Below are positions 40,840 through 50,229 of a stretch of DNA of 64,000 nt, in pieces; the first letter of the stretch is position 1, and every line of letters begins with the position of its first letter. The translations under genes were made by a program, and so were the position numbers. The notes beneath the pieces were generated by a model that was not told the DNA's origin, made no database searches, and saw only the letters and a list, made by a program, of their open reading frames with translations. Origin of the DNA: Geomonas edaphica. Its GTDB lineage: Bacteria; Desulfobacterota; Desulfuromonadia; Geobacterales; Geobacteraceae. The stretch covers positions 1,285,478-1,349,477 of the forward strand of contig NZ_SSYB01000001.1 in assembly GCF_004917075.1 (NCBI RefSeq), given 5' to 3'.

Positions 40840-41397
40840 ATGAGAGAACTACTGGCGGAGGCGGTCAGGCTGGTGGTAGGCGTTGAAAGAAAGAGCGAGA
40901 CCCTTTATCGAAGAGGCGCCATGGCGACGGAGGATCGCCACAGGAGCTTTTTCCAGCGGCTCGCGGAGGAACAGTCGCGGCGCATAGAGGCCCTGCTGAG
41001 GCAGCTTCCCGAGGCGGAGGCGACGGTACATGAGCCGGGGGTGTCCCTGTCATGCCTTGCCGCCATATCGGAAAGGGGGACGGCGCCGGGCAACCACCTG
41101 CACCAGGCCATGCTCGACAAGCGCTTCAGCATCGACCTTTACGCCACCTTCTGCCGGTGCTTCAAGGAACCCGGCCTGTGCAGGCTTTTCGAAACGGCGC
41201 TGGTAGGCGCCCGCAGGGAATTCAGGGTGATCACCGCCGAGTACCTGAAAGGGGGATGTCGCAGCGACGCGGCGGCGACATCCCGTCCTCAACGACGCAG
41301 CCACCAGCGCGGCGAGCTCCCCAACTGCGCCCCCAACCGTCACTCACAGCTATTCTTCGCCATGCAGGACAGCGGCAGGCCCTCCCGCATCGGTTGA
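40840..41397 (+). CDS. Probable ferritin-like (rubrerythrin-fold) protein
   Basis: 185 residues from the ATG at 40840, preceded by GGGAGAG. The first about 130 residues look like a four-helix ferritin-like domain: ERKSETLYRRGAMATEDRHR (E...Y), FFQRLAEEQSRRIEALLRQ, then AMLDKRFSIDLYATFCRCFK and VGARREFRVITAEYLK. The paired Glu/His ligands of rubrerythrin are only partly present (EEQ and ARREF rather than clean ExxH), so metal binding is doubtful. The C-terminal 45 residues are low-complexity and basic. It converges on the MFS gene with a 3-bp gap. Confidence 0.6.
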   Translation: MRELLAEAVRLVVGVERKSETLYRRGAMATEDRHRSFFQRLAEEQSRRIEALLRQLPEAEATVHEPGVSLSCLAAISERGTAPGNHLHQAMLDKRFSIDLYATFCRCFKEPGLCRLFETALVGARREFRVITAEYLKGGCRSDAAATSRPQRRSHQRGELPNCAPNRHSQLFFAMQDSGRPSRIG

Positions 41398-41400
41398 CGG

Positions 41401-42672
41401 TCAGGCTGCCTCGGGAGCGAGCCGGGGCAGCCTCCTCCCGTTGATCCTCAGGACGAGCCCCGCAGCCATCAGGCAGATCACCCCCGACAGCAGGAAGGCA
41501 ACCATGTAGTCGCCCAGATAGGTGCGCACCGTGCCGGCGAAGGTCGCGGCGAGGGCGGCTCCCACCTGGTGGCTCGCGAAGATCCATCCGAACATCACCC
41601 CAACGTTCTCCCTGCCGAAGGATTCGGCGGTGAGGCGCACCGTGGGCGGCACGGTGGCGATCCAGTCAAGCCCGTAAAAGATGGCGAAGGCGGAGAGGCT
41701 CCACTGCGGCCCGGAAAGGGCGAAGGGTAGCCCCAGAAGCGACAGCCCGCGCAACCCGTAGTACCAGCAGAGGAGGTAGCGGCTGTTGTAGCGGTCGGAG
41801 AGCCACCCGGAAAGGGTGGTGCCGAACAGGTCCAGAATCCCCATGAAGGCCAAGAGTCCCGCGGCGGCGACCTCCGGGATGCCGTGGTCTACGCAGGCGG
41901 GAACGAGGTGCGTGCCGATGAGGCCGTTGGTGCTCGCTCCGCACACGAAGAAACTCCCGGCGAGGAGCCAGAAGTCGGTGCTGCGGATGCCGCGCTGCAA
42001 ACCGCCTATGGCTATCCGGAACGGGTTTTCCCCGGGGTCGTGTTGCGCGAAAGCCGCCTCCTCCTCGGCGCCGTAGCGTGACACCCCGACCTCGTGCGGG
42101 TGGTTGCGCATGAGGAAAAGCACCAGGGGGAAGACCAGGAGAGCCGCGGCGGCGGTGGCAAAGGCCGCGGAACGCCAGCCGTGGTGGTGCGACAGCCGGG
42201 CTAAAAGCGGCAGAAAGAGGAGCTGTCCGGTCGCGGAACTCGCGGTCAGCACCCCGAGCACCGTCCCCTGGGACTTGTGAAACCAACGGTTCACCACGGT
42301 GGCGCTCAGGCTGTAGGCGGTCATCCCGGCCCCGCACCCGACCAGCACGCCCCATATCAGCACCATGTGCCACGGGCGCGTCATCAGCGTCGTGGCGCTC
42401 ACCCCGAGGGCGAGGAGAAAGAGGGCAACGGCCATGGTCCGGCGCACCCCGATCCTGTCAAAGAAGGCGGCGGCGAAGGGTCCCATCAGCCCGTACAGAA
42501 GCAGGTTCACCGAGACGGCCAGCGAGATGGTCGCCCGTGACCAGCCGAACTCGTGCTCAAGGGGGACGATGAGGATCCCCGGCGTGGACCTGATCCCCGC
42601 CGTGACGAGCAGGGTCAGGAAGGTCACCCCCATGATGAGCCAGGCGTAGTGAAGTTTTCGCGTCTCGGCCAT
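41401..42672 (-). CDS. MFS transporter (monocarboxylate/oxalate-type)
   Basis: 423 residues from the ATG at 42672 (MAETRKLHYAWLIMGVTFL), 12 membrane segments. The inter-helix 2-3 motif region reads GPFAAAFFDRIGVRRTMAVA, and the second half repeats it with LSGWLSDRYNSRYLLCWYYG. The overall pattern is that of the oxalate/formate antiporter and monocarboxylate group. The substrate cannot be assigned. It lies 10 bp after a MarR regulator gene on the same strand and is probably controlled by it. Confidence 0.85.
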   Translation of the reverse strand: MAETRKLHYAWLIMGVTFLTLLVTAGIRSTPGILIVPLEHEFGWSRATISLAVSVNLLLYGLMGPFAAAFFDRIGVRRTMAVALFLLALGVSATTLMTRPWHMVLIWGVLVGCGAGMTAYSLSATVVNRWFHKSQGTVLGVLTASSATGQLLFLPLLARLSHHHGWRSAAFATAAAALLVFPLVLFLMRNHPHEVGVSRYGAEEEAAFAQHDPGENPFRIAIGGLQRGIRSTDFWLLAGSFFVCGASTNGLIGTHLVPACVDHGIPEVAAAGLLAFMGILDLFGTTLSGWLSDRYNSRYLLCWYYGLRGLSLLGLPFALSGPQWSLSAFAIFYGLDWIATVPPTVRLTAESFGRENVGVMFGWIFASHQVGAALAATFAGTVRTYLGDYMVAFLLSGVICLMAAGLVLRINGRRLPRLAPEAA

Positions 42673-42682
42673 ATCTCCCCCC

Positions 42683-43159
42683 TTACCCGGTCTCGCCGGG
42701 CTCATCGCCTGCCTCATCGTCCCCGGCACTTCCCTCCAGAGCAATCGCCAGTGCGCCCAGTTGCCGCACTCCCTCGGCGCCGAGCTTTTCCTCGATCAGT
42801 TGCTGCGCCTGCAGCCAGTACGGCTGAGCCTTGGCCACCGCGGCACGCCCGGTTTCACTGAGGCTCACCCCGCGCTCCCTCGGGTCGGGCGAAGGAGCCC
42901 CCTCAACGAACCCCGCCTGCTCCAGCGCCTTGAGGTTGCGCACCAGCGTGGTCCTGTCCAGCGTGAGCATCCTGGCAAGTGCGCTTACGCTCACCGCACC
43001 CGCACGCGACAGGTTGGCCAGAACCGAATACTGGGTCACCTTGAGGCCGGAAGGCTGCAGGGCATCGTCGTAGATCCTCGTGATGGCGCGCGAGGCGCGG
43101 CGCAGGTTGACGCAGCTGCAGACGCTCGCCCTGTCACTCGCCCGTCGATCCTCTTTCAT
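42683..43159 (-). CDS. MarR-family transcriptional regulator
   Basis: 158 residues from the ATG at 43159, with AAGGAGAG upstream. The winged helix is clear: LKVTQYSVLANLSRAGAVSV, LARMLTLDRTTLVRNLKALE, with a beta-wing DPRERGVSLSETG. The N-terminus has two closely spaced cysteines (SVCSCVNLRRASR), a possible redox or metal sensor. It is the first gene of a two-gene unit with the MFS exporter. A perfect inverted repeat 26 bp upstream is the probable autoregulatory operator. Confidence 0.88.
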   Translation of the reverse strand: MKEDRRASDRASVCSCVNLRRASRAITRIYDDALQPSGLKVTQYSVLANLSRAGAVSVSALARMLTLDRTTLVRNLKALEQAGFVEGAPSPDPRERGVSLSETGRAAVAKAQPYWLQAQQLIEEKLGAEGVRQLGALAIALEGSAGDDEAGDEPGETG

Positions 43160-43184
43160 GGCTCTCTCCTTGCCGCACTTCTCG

Positions 43185-43206
43185 TATGCGTGCATATACA
43201 CGCATA
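43185..43206. promoter_or_regulatory. Palindromic operator in front of the MarR gene
   Basis: A perfect inverted repeat TATGCGTG-CATATA-CACGCATA with a fully symmetric spacer, 26 bp upstream of the MarR start codon. Its length and position are typical for MarR autoregulation. Confidence 0.7.
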
Positions 43207-43421
43207 TACCATCAGCGGATAAAACAGGTCAAGGTTCTTCTTCAGGTGCGGGTCATTCCTCGCCCCGCAGGGCCGTGAGAGCCATTCTTCTTTGCGGCGC
43301 CCCCCCGCCGCCGGGTGAAAACATGGTACAGTTAAACCTTTTGCGGCCTTGCCAAGGAGTGCGCCGCAACCGGTAGCGACGTTTCAAGACTCATTGCCCT
43401 ATTCAGCACGGAGAAGAGACC

Positions 43422-45647
43422 ATGTCGACCCTGGCCGATCATTACCAACCGCTTCCCGGAACCGAGGAGCTCCCGACCCCACCGCTCGAAGCCATCGAAC
43501 TGCTGCGCCTGCGCCGGGGCACATCGTACCGCCCGCGCACCCGTCACCTGCTTCCAGGCGGCTGGGCGAGGTACACTAACCGTCTCTTCCTGGAGACGAG
43601 TCCCTACCTCTTGCAGCACGCCCACAACCCGGTCAACTGGTTTCCTTGGGAAGACGAGCCCTTCGAACTGGCGCGGCGACTGAACCGGCCGGTGCTGGTC
43701 AGTATCGGTTATGCAACGTGCCACTGGTGCCACGTAATGGAAGAGCTCTCCTTCGAGGACGAGGCCATTGCGGAATACCTGAACCGCAACTTCATCGCCA
43801 TCAAGGTGGACCGCGAGGAGCGCCCGGACGTGGACACGGTCTACATGACCGCGGTGCACGCCATGGGACTGCAAGGGGGATGGCCGCTCAACGTCTTCGT
43901 GGCGCCCGACCGCCGCCCCTTCTACGGCGGTACCTACTTCCCCCCCGACGACTACCCCGGCGGGCTCGGCTTTATGACCCTCTTGCGCCGGATCAGGGAG
44001 AGTTTCGACGCCACGCCGGACCGGGTAGCCCGCGCCGGCATCCAGCTCACCGAGGCTATCAGGAACATGCTCGCCCCCCCGGAAGGGGAGCCCTCCCAGC
44101 AGGCACTATCCCTCGAGCGGGCGGTGACACTGTACCGGGACCGTTTCGACGAACGAAGCGGCGGGCTGACCGGCGCCCCCAAGTTCCCGAGCTCGCTGCC
44201 GCTTCGCCTTTTGCTGCGCCACTACAAAAACAGTGGCGACAAAAGCTTTCTCGCCATGGTCGAGCTGACCTTGAGGCGCATGGCCGCCGGCGGCATCTGC
44301 GATCAGGCCGGCGGCGGCTTTCACCGCTACGCCACGGACACGGCGTGGCAGGTGCCGCACTTCGAAAAGATGCTCTACGACAACGCCCTCCTTACCTTCT
44401 GCTACCTCGAGGGATACCAGGCGACGGGGGGCGCCGCCTTCGCCGCCGTGGCGCGGGACATCCTGCACTACCTCGAGCGCGACATGCTCGCCCCCGGCGG
44501 CGCCTTTTACAGCGCGACCGACGCGGACAGCCTGAGCGCCGGCGGGCACCGCAAGGAAGGGGCTTACTTTACCTGGACCCCGGACGAGCTGAAGGAAAGC
44601 CTGGGCGAAGAGCGCGGCCTTCTCGCCGCGTACTGCTTCGGAGTGACCGCGGGGGGGAACTTCGAAGGGCGCAGCATCCTGCATCGGGACAAGGAGCTCC
44701 CGGAACTCGCCAGGGAGTTGAATATCCCCGAGAAGGAGCTCACGTTGGCGCTTGCCGATTGCAGGGAGGCGCTTTGCCGCGCACGCAACAAGCGACCGCT
44801 CCCCTTGCGGGACGAGAAGATCCTCGCCTCTTGGAACGGGCTCGCAATCTCCGCCTTCGCGCGCGGCGGCCTGCTCCTGGATAACCCGGAACTGGTCCGG
44901 AGCGCCGAAAGGGGAGCCGGGTTCGTACTCGAGCGGATGACCGGCAACAGCCGGCTGAGCCACAGCTATCAGGAAGGTGAGGCGAAAGGTGAAGGGTTCC
45001 TCGACGACTACGCCTTTTTCATCGCGGCGCTCATCGACCTCTTCGAAGCAGGGGGGAGCCCGCGCTGGATAGAGCAGGCGCTCGAGCTCACGGCAACGGT
45101 GCGGGAGGATTTCGAGGACAGGGAGCGCGGGGGCTTCTACATGACCGGCCCGCGCCACGAGGCCCTCATCTCAAGGGAGAAACCGGCGTACGACGGGGTC
45201 GTCCCCTCGGGAAACTCAGTCATGGTGATGAACCTCCTGCGGTTGCACACCATGACCGGCAACGACGCCTTGCTCCAAGGGGCGCGCCGCGCGTTGGACG
45301 CCTTCGCGACGCAGCTCGAGAATGCGCCGACCGCCCTTTCCGAGATGCTGCTCGCCGTGGACTATCTGCTGCAAACGCCCAAGGAAATCGTGATCGTAGC
45401 CCCGCGGGAAAGGCCCGAGGCCGCAGCCCCATTGCTGGCTGCGCTCAGGCGCGCCTTCGTCCCGAACCGGGTTGCTATCGTCGTATGCGAGGGGGAAGAG
45501 TTCGAGCGGGCGGCGCAGCTCGTGCCGCTTCTGGAGGGAAAGAAGGCGCAAGGGGAACAGGCGGTGGCATACCTATGCGAGAACCGTAGCTGCCGCCGTC
45601 CCACGAGCGACCCCGAAGAGTTCTACCGGCAACTCGCTCAAGGCTAG
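43422..45647 (+). CDS. Thioredoxin-domain protein of the YyaL/DUF255 (SPATA20) family
   Basis: 741 residues. The N-terminal thioredoxin-like domain carries [20 protein letters not shown] and the CxxC in [17 protein letters not shown], followed by [13 protein letters not shown]. The rest is an alpha/alpha-barrel resembling N-acylglucosamine epimerase or cellobiose epimerase folds ([71 protein letters not shown]). The physiological role is not established. It stands alone and converges on the HIT gene with only one base between the two stops. Confidence 0.88.
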   Translation: MSTLADHYQPLPGTEELPTPPLEAIELLRLRRGTSYRPRTRHLLPGGWARYTNRLFLETSPYLLQHAHNPVNWFPWEDEPFELARRLNRPVLVSIGYATCHWCHVMEELSFEDEAIAEYLNRNFIAIKVDREERPDVDTVYMTAVHAMGLQGGWPLNVFVAPDRRPFYGGTYFPPDDYPGGLGFMTLLRRIRESFDATPDRVARAGIQLTEAIRNMLAPPEGEPSQQALSLERAVTLYRDRFDERSGGLTGAPKFPSSLPLRLLLRHYKNSGDKSFLAMVELTLRRMAAGGICDQAGGGFHRYATDTAWQVPHFEKMLYDNALLTFCYLEGYQATGGAAFAAVARDILHYLERDMLAPGGAFYSATDADSLSAGGHRKEGAYFTWTPDELKESLGEERGLLAAYCFGVTAGGNFEGRSILHRDKELPELARELNIPEKELTLALADCREALCRARNKRPLPLRDEKILASWNGLAISAFARGGLLLDNPELVRSAERGAGFVLERMTGNSRLSHSYQEGEAKGEGFLDDYAFFIAALIDLFEAGGSPRWIEQALELTATVREDFEDRERGGFYMTGPRHEALISREKPAYDGVVPSGNSVMVMNLLRLHTMTGNDALLQGARRALDAFATQLENAPTALSEMLLAVDYLLQTPKEIVIVAPRERPEAAAPLLAALRRAFVPNRVAIVVCEGEEFERAAQLVPLLEGKKAQGEQAVAYLCENRSCRRPTSDPEEFYRQLAQG

Positions 45648-45648
45648 G

Positions 45649-46041
45649 TCACCCCTTCTTCCAGTAGGGCGCCTTGACCGGCATGATCCAGCGCACCCCG
45701 CCCCTTGGGTCCTCGGTGTCCCCGAGGTACCTCGGGATAAGATGGATGTGCAGATGCATCACGGTCTGCCCGGCCGCAACGCCGTCGTTGATGCCGACGT
45801 TGAAGGCATCCGGGCTCCGATTGGCGATCAGGTGCTCGCGAACCCGCCCAAGCAGCTCCCAAAGGGCCGCCTGCTCTTCCCCCGTTACCTCGAAGAACGA
45901 GCCGACATGCCGTCTGGGTACGACGAGGGCGTGCCCCGGAGTCACCGGGAAACGGTCGTAGAAGGCGACGGCAAGGTCGTTTTCGAGAAGGATCTCGTTC
46001 GGGTCAAGGCTGCAGAAGGGACAGGCGTTTTTTTCGGGCAT
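45649..46041 (-). CDS. HIT-family nucleotide-binding protein
   Basis: 130 residues with the histidine triad HLHIHLIPR preceded by the usual FNVGINDGVAAGQTVMHL, and FYDRFPVTPGHALVVPRRHV earlier. Zinc-binding cysteines appear at the N-terminus (CPFCSL). HIT proteins hydrolyse or transfer nucleotidyl groups, for example Ap4A or AMP-lysine. It lies 28 bp after the hypothetical gene on the same strand. Confidence 0.9.
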   Translation of the reverse strand: MPEKNACPFCSLDPNEILLENDLAVAFYDRFPVTPGHALVVPRRHVGSFFEVTGEEQAALWELLGRVREHLIANRSPDAFNVGINDGVAAGQTVMHLHIHLIPRYLGDTEDPRGGVRWIMPVKAPYWKKG

Positions 46042-46069
46042 AGTCGTGATTGAAAAGAGGAGGCGATCT

Positions 46070-46456
46070 TTAGATGAACTCGATGTTGCTGGCGGCCTGG
46101 GTAATCACAAACACCTTCTCGTTGTTGCTGTCCGGATCGCAGGGAAAGACGATGAAGGTCGCCCGCGCCGGCGAAAACCCCTGGGTGTAGCCGATGAGCG
46201 TCTCGCCGTCCTTAAAGGAGACCCGAATCTTCTTCCCCATGCCAACCCGTTCCACGTCCAGCCGCTCCTGGTACTCCGATCTCCCTTCGAAGCTCTTGAC
46301 AAAGAAGATCGCCTTCAGCGCCCCCACGTTGATTTCGTGCCGTTTCCCGCTTCCCGATTCGGTCAGGTGAAAAAGCTCCTTGTTGGCGGCCAGGTCCTCG
46401 GTAGTCCCCTTGGCCAGCCTGCCGTCGGCATAACGAACCACGATCTTAGCTATCAC
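46070..46456 (-). CDS. Conserved small protein of unknown function (possible DUF6982)
   Basis: 128 residues, no signal peptide or membrane segment. It has two similar beta-rich halves: IVVRYADGRLAKGTTEDL near the start and IRVSFKDGETLIGYTQGF after a basic/acidic linker, so it may be an internal duplication. Each half reads like a small barrel of the PilZ/Sm-like type. I recall similar sequences being labelled DUF6982 in Geobacter, but I am not certain. It is probably cotranscribed with the HIT gene. Confidence 0.6.
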   Translation of the reverse strand: MIAKIVVRYADGRLAKGTTEDLAANKELFHLTESGSGKRHEINVGALKAIFFVKSFEGRSEYQERLDVERVGMGKKIRVSFKDGETLIGYTQGFSPARATFIVFPCDPDSNNEKVFVITQAASNIEFI

Positions 46457-46591
46457 TTCGGATTCTCCTTCCTCTGCGGCAACTGTCAGAATTCACATTA
46501 AAACATGGTAGGTTATCCTACTACCATAAAATTCGAATAATTTGAAGAAGTTTTGAAAACAAGCCGCCACGGCTCCCCGACGGTCACCGCA

Positions 46592-47158
46592 CTACAGCCA
46601 GTGACGCGGGTAGGAGCGGTGGTAAACGACGTTGTTGGTAAGACAGGCTACGGCGAGCAGGATCAACACCCCGGTTAGCACCGGGAGAATGACGAAACCG
46701 AAACCGGCCGCCCCCTGCACGCCGATGAGTGCGGTGGCGCCTCCGGGAGGATGCGTCGTGTGGGTGAGGTTCATGAGGAAAATGGAGATCCCGACCGCGA
46801 GCGCCATGGTAAGTGGTGTCGAGCCCAAGAGGGCGACCACGCCCACCGCAACCAGCGCGGAGAGGAGATGTCCACCCACCAGGTTGCGCGGCTGCGCGAG
46901 CGGCGATTCGGTGGCCCCGAAGAGGAGTACGGCCGAGGCGCCGAGCGAGCCGATGAGGAGCGGGTGGCCAAGGAGTCTCGTCACCTCGGCGATGGCCAAG
47001 AGCCCTGCGGAGGAGCTGACGAAACTCCAGAAGGCGTAGCGCAGCGTCATCGGCGCCCGGATGCCCCTGATCGGCGCGCGACATCTCCTTGGGACCCTTG
47101 CCAGTCTCTTGCGGATGGCAACGTTTCGGCGCATCACCACCGAGAGGCGTCGTTTCAT
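46592..47158 (-). CDS. HPP-family membrane protein (possible nitrite transporter)
   Basis: 188 residues, with a very basic N-terminus, then four membrane segments and the family motif THTTHPPGGATALIGVQGA. HPP proteins in cyanobacteria and chloroplasts transport nitrite. Here the gene follows nrfA on the same strand, so nitrite uptake is a reasonable guess. A terminator separates it from nrfA, so expression needs read-through or a promoter inside the terminator region. AGGAGG precedes the ATG by eleven bases. Confidence 0.82.
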   Translation of the reverse strand: MKRRLSVVMRRNVAIRKRLARVPRRCRAPIRGIRAPMTLRYAFWSFVSSSAGLLAIAEVTRLLGHPLLIGSLGASAVLLFGATESPLAQPRNLVGGHLLSALVAVGVVALLGSTPLTMALAVGISIFLMNLTHTTHPPGGATALIGVQGAAGFGFVILPVLTGVLILLAVACLTNNVVYHRSYPRHWL

Positions 47159-47183
47159 GAAATGTTTTCCTCCTGAAGGGAAT

Positions 47184-47216
47184 AAAAAAAGGGGCAGGGG
47201 TTTCCCCCTGCCCCCG
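47184..47216 (-). terminator. Terminator after nrfA
   Basis: Stem GGGGCAGGGG / CCCCCTGCCCC followed by TTTTTTT on the minus strand, between the nrfA stop and the ribosome-binding site of the HPP gene. Confidence 0.88.
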
Positions 47217-47227
47217 GGCAGTGCGGG

Positions 47228-48679
47228 TTATTTACCCGCAAAAGGGTCCTTGATCTCGTTCTCGGGCTTGAACATGAGCTTCTTCACGCCACGGTTGTTG
47301 ACGTACTTGGTAAGTTCCAGGTCGACCTTGGCCGGCACGTCCACACCGGCCTTCGCGAGCATCTCCCTCAACAACTTATCGGCGGCGGCCGCGTGCGTCG
47401 AGGCGTCTGCCAGCACACGCTGCGCCTCGGACGGGTTGTGGAAGCCGATGGAGTTCTCTGCGCCGATGAAGATCACGCGGTAGAACGCCTCCTCGTAGTG
47501 GTCCTTCGCCTCGGCGTAAAGGTTCTTGTCCGGGGTCTTGCCGAAGGACTGCGCCTTGTTCGCCATCTCGAAGAGTTTCGCCACGGTCGCGGTGGCGTAA
47601 CCTGCACGGATGTACTGCGACATGACCTTGTCCTGGATGGCGTAGACCTTCTCGCGCATCTTTTCAGGCGACTCCTCGTGGCACTGCTTGCAGGCCTTCA
47701 GGTCGTTCTTCAGGGGGCTCATGATGCGGTGGTCGGAGACCTTCTGCCCGTTCACCTCGGTCGAGGGCATGTGACAGTCAGCGCAGGTCACACCCGCCTG
47801 CCAGTGCACGCTGTTGTTGGAGAAGAGCTCGAACTCAGGGTGGCGGATGAAGGCGAGCTTGAAGCCTGTGACGCTCTGGGTCCACTCGCCGCTGGGCTTG
47901 TTGCTCCTCAACTTCTTGATGATGTTCTCGATGGTGATGCCGCCCCACTTGCTCCCGTCCCAGGGGAAGAAGACGTCGGTCGACTTCATGTGCTCATCCT
48001 TCGGGATGCTGTAGGTGACGTGGCACTGGGCGCAAGCCAGGGTACGCAGATCCTGCTGGGTGAGCTTGGACTGGTCCACACCGAGCTTCTCAAGCCCCTT
48101 GCCGAGGGTGAAGCCGCGGGAGATCTTGAGGGTCATGGTGCGGTTGTCGTGACAGTCGATGCAGGAAACGCCGAGGGTCTGGTTCTCCTTGGGGATCTTG
48201 CCGCGAATTTCCTGGTAGGGTTTCGCGAAGTAGTCCCTGCCGAGCTGCCCTGCGAGCGCCGGGGCGTAGGGGGTCTTGCAGGTGAGGCAGGAGCCGCCCG
48301 CCTTGTAGCGGCCCGGGTCGACCTCGAGCTGGTCCTGTACCATGTAATAATGGCCGCGCGGCTCCTTGTACTCGGAACCAAAGGCCCAGCCGTTGTAAAG
48401 GAGCGCGAGGAACGGGTACTCGTCAAGCTTGTCCGGGTTCTCCTCCCCCACGTCCCACCCCTTCTTGTACCTGCTCTTCCCTGCCGGGGTCGGCTCGGAG
48501 GTCTGTTTCCAGAGCTGGTACTGTTTCGGGTAGAGCTTGCCCCACTCGGCCGGATCGACGGCGCCGTCGGCGATCGCCGGGCGTGCATCGGTGACGTCGA
48601 CCTTCTTCGCTGAACAGCCGAATCCGGCCAGTGCCAGTCCCGCAACTGCCGTGACGACACATCCTCGCAGCATCTTCAT
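47228..48679 (-). CDS. nrfA: Pentaheme cytochrome c nitrite reductase (ammonia-forming)
   Basis: 483 residues from the ATG at 48679, with CAGGAG upstream. Five heme motifs: CLTCK (131-135), the lysine-ligated active-site heme typical of NrfA, then CIDCH (173), CAQCH (216), CADCH (299) and CKQCH (330). An N-terminal hydrophobic segment ends at a Cys (AGFGC, residue 22), a possible but imperfect lipobox, so it may be a membrane-tethered periplasmic enzyme. It reduces nitrite to ammonium with six electrons. No nrfH is adjacent in the window. A sigma-54 promoter and regulator sites lie upstream. Confidence 0.95.
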   Translation of the reverse strand: MKMLRGCVVTAVAGLALAGFGCSAKKVDVTDARPAIADGAVDPAEWGKLYPKQYQLWKQTSEPTPAGKSRYKKGWDVGEENPDKLDEYPFLALLYNGWAFGSEYKEPRGHYYMVQDQLEVDPGRYKAGGSCLTCKTPYAPALAGQLGRDYFAKPYQEIRGKIPKENQTLGVSCIDCHDNRTMTLKISRGFTLGKGLEKLGVDQSKLTQQDLRTLACAQCHVTYSIPKDEHMKSTDVFFPWDGSKWGGITIENIIKKLRSNKPSGEWTQSVTGFKLAFIRHPEFELFSNNSVHWQAGVTCADCHMPSTEVNGQKVSDHRIMSPLKNDLKACKQCHEESPEKMREKVYAIQDKVMSQYIRAGYATATVAKLFEMANKAQSFGKTPDKNLYAEAKDHYEEAFYRVIFIGAENSIGFHNPSEAQRVLADASTHAAAADKLLREMLAKAGVDVPAKVDLELTKYVNNRGVKKLMFKPENEIKDPFAGK

Positions 48680-48750
48680 TACGTTCTCCTGTCGTTGTGA
48701 TTTTCCCCCGGCAGCGCCGCCGCAGGAGGGTAACGGATACGGTGATAAGA

Positions 48751-48765
48751 GCAGCGAACGTGCCA
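48751..48765 (-). promoter_or_regulatory. Sigma-54 promoter of nrfA
   Basis: Minus strand TGGCACGTTCGCTGC, with consensus TGGCAC at -24 and GC at -12, GG to GC spacing exactly 10 bp. The promoter is one arm of the perfect inverted repeat GCGAACGTGCC-N4-GGCACGTTCGC (48754-48779). The nrfA start codon is 72 bp downstream. Confidence 0.82.
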
Positions 48766-48839
48766 AACGGCACGTTCGCGTAACATACGGATGTAGCGTT
48801 GGATGCGCGGCGAGGGCCCCGGTCGGGGCGTGGCGGGGG

Positions 48840-48866
48840 GGTAACACGTCGTTACCTAACGGTAAC
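48840..48866. promoter_or_regulatory. Probable upstream activating sequence for nrfA
   Basis: Three half-sites in a row: GGTAAC (48840-48845), GTTACC (48851-48856), GGTAAC (48861-48866). The last two form GTTACCTAACGGTAAC. It lies about 75-100 bp upstream of the sigma-54 promoter, overlapping the stop codon of the activator gene. The same palindrome occurs at 50,230-50,247. Confidence 0.7.
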
Positions 48867-50220
48867 GCTTCATCTTCTTCCAGAGGGTCTTGCGGGAGAT
48901 CCCCAAAAGCCGGGCAGCCTCGGTGCGGCTGTCACCCGCCGCCGCAAGCGCCTGCTCGATCAGCTCGGCCTCCCGATCGTCCATGCGCTCGGCGAGCAGC
49001 GATCCCTTTTCCGCCCCGGATGGATGCTGAGTTCCCGCCACCTCCGCACTCCCCCTCAACTCGGGAGGAAGGTCGTCGACGCCGAGGGTATCGCCGCTGC
49101 AGAGCGCGGAAGCACGTTCCATGGCGTTTTTAAGCTCCCTCACGTTGCCGGGGTAGCGGTGCGCGAGCAGGACCTCCTTCGCCTCCCGGGAGAGCCTGAG
49201 CGCCGGGCGCCCCATCTCCCTGCCGAAACGTTTCAGGAAAAGACCCGCCAGGGGGAGGATGTCCTCGAGCCGGTCCCGCAGCGGAGGGAGCTCGACCGGG
49301 ATCACATTCAGACGGTAGAAGAGGTCCTCACGAAACTTGCCGTCCGCCACGTCCTGGCGCAGGTCGCGGTTCGTGGCGGCCACGATGCGCACGTCCACCT
49401 GGATCTCCCGGTTCCCCCCTACCCTCTCCACCGTCCTCTCCTGCAAGACGCGCAAAAGCTTCGCCTGGGCGGCAAGCGGCAGCTCGCCGATCTCGTCCAG
49501 GAAAAGGGTGCCGCGGTGCGCCTGTTCGAACTTCCCCTTGCGCTCCCTGAGCGCACCGGTGAAGGCCCCCTTCTCGTAGCCGAAGAGTTCCGACTCGATC
49601 AGGCTCTCCGGGAGTGCTGCGCAGTTCACCTTGATCAGGGGCGCCCCGCTGCGCCTGCTTTTCGCATGGAGCTCGCGGGCGACGAGCTCCTTCCCCGTAC
49701 CGCTCTCGCCGGTGATCAGGATGGTGGAATCAAGGTGCGCCGTGGAGCGGATCATCTGGAAGACCGGCTGCATGACCGCGCTGCGGCCGATGAGCCCCCC
49801 TAAGGAGACCTCGCTCAAAAGCTGGTCGCGCAGCTCCGAGTTCTCCTCCTTCAGGTGCTCACGCTCGGTGATGTCGCGGCTCACCATGAGGGTCCCGACG
49901 AAGCGGTCCTCCGCGTCCCGGATCGGATAGTAGCTGTTCTCGAAGATGCGCCCCTTGATCTCCAGAGGACGCGTGTGGTAGGCGAGGGTACCGGCTCTCA
50001 GGCTATCCAGGAGGACGCCGATGCGGGTACGGGCGGGTGGTGGGTGTATGGAGAGGAGGTCGCGCCCGAGGAAGTTCGCGGCGTCGATGCCGCGGATCTG
50101 CTCGGCTGCCGCGTTGACGCAGACGATCGTGTTGGTGTGGTCGGCGAAGACGATCCCCTCGCCCATGCTGGTCAGGATCGCCCTGAAAATCCCCTCCGTG
50201 CCCCCTGCTGCATCTGCCAC
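48856..50220 (-). CDS. Sigma-54-dependent activator with N-terminal PAS domain
   Basis: 454 residues. The N-terminal PAS domain (GEGIVFADHTNTIVCVNAAA, YYPIRDAEDRFVGTLMVSRD) replaces a receiver domain. The AAA+ domain has GESGTGKELVARELHAKSRR, the sigma-54 loop KGAFTGALRERKGKFEQA, and GTLFLDEIGELPL. A Fis-type HTH ends the protein (DSRTEAARLLGISRKTLWKK). It sits directly upstream of nrfA with matching palindromes before its own gene and before nrfA, so it is the probable nrfA activator. What the PAS domain senses is unknown. Confidence 0.92.
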   Translation of the reverse strand: MADAAGGTEGIFRAILTSMGEGIVFADHTNTIVCVNAAAEQIRGIDAANFLGRDLLSIHPPPARTRIGVLLDSLRAGTLAYHTRPLEIKGRIFENSYYPIRDAEDRFVGTLMVSRDITEREHLKEENSELRDQLLSEVSLGGLIGRSAVMQPVFQMIRSTAHLDSTILITGESGTGKELVARELHAKSRRSGAPLIKVNCAALPESLIESELFGYEKGAFTGALRERKGKFEQAHRGTLFLDEIGELPLAAQAKLLRVLQERTVERVGGNREIQVDVRIVAATNRDLRQDVADGKFREDLFYRLNVIPVELPPLRDRLEDILPLAGLFLKRFGREMGRPALRLSREAKEVLLAHRYPGNVRELKNAMERASALCSGDTLGVDDLPPELRGSAEVAGTQHPSGAEKGSLLAERMDDREAELIEQALAAAGDSRTEAARLLGISRKTLWKKMKRYR

Positions 50221-50229
50221 GCTGCCTCC

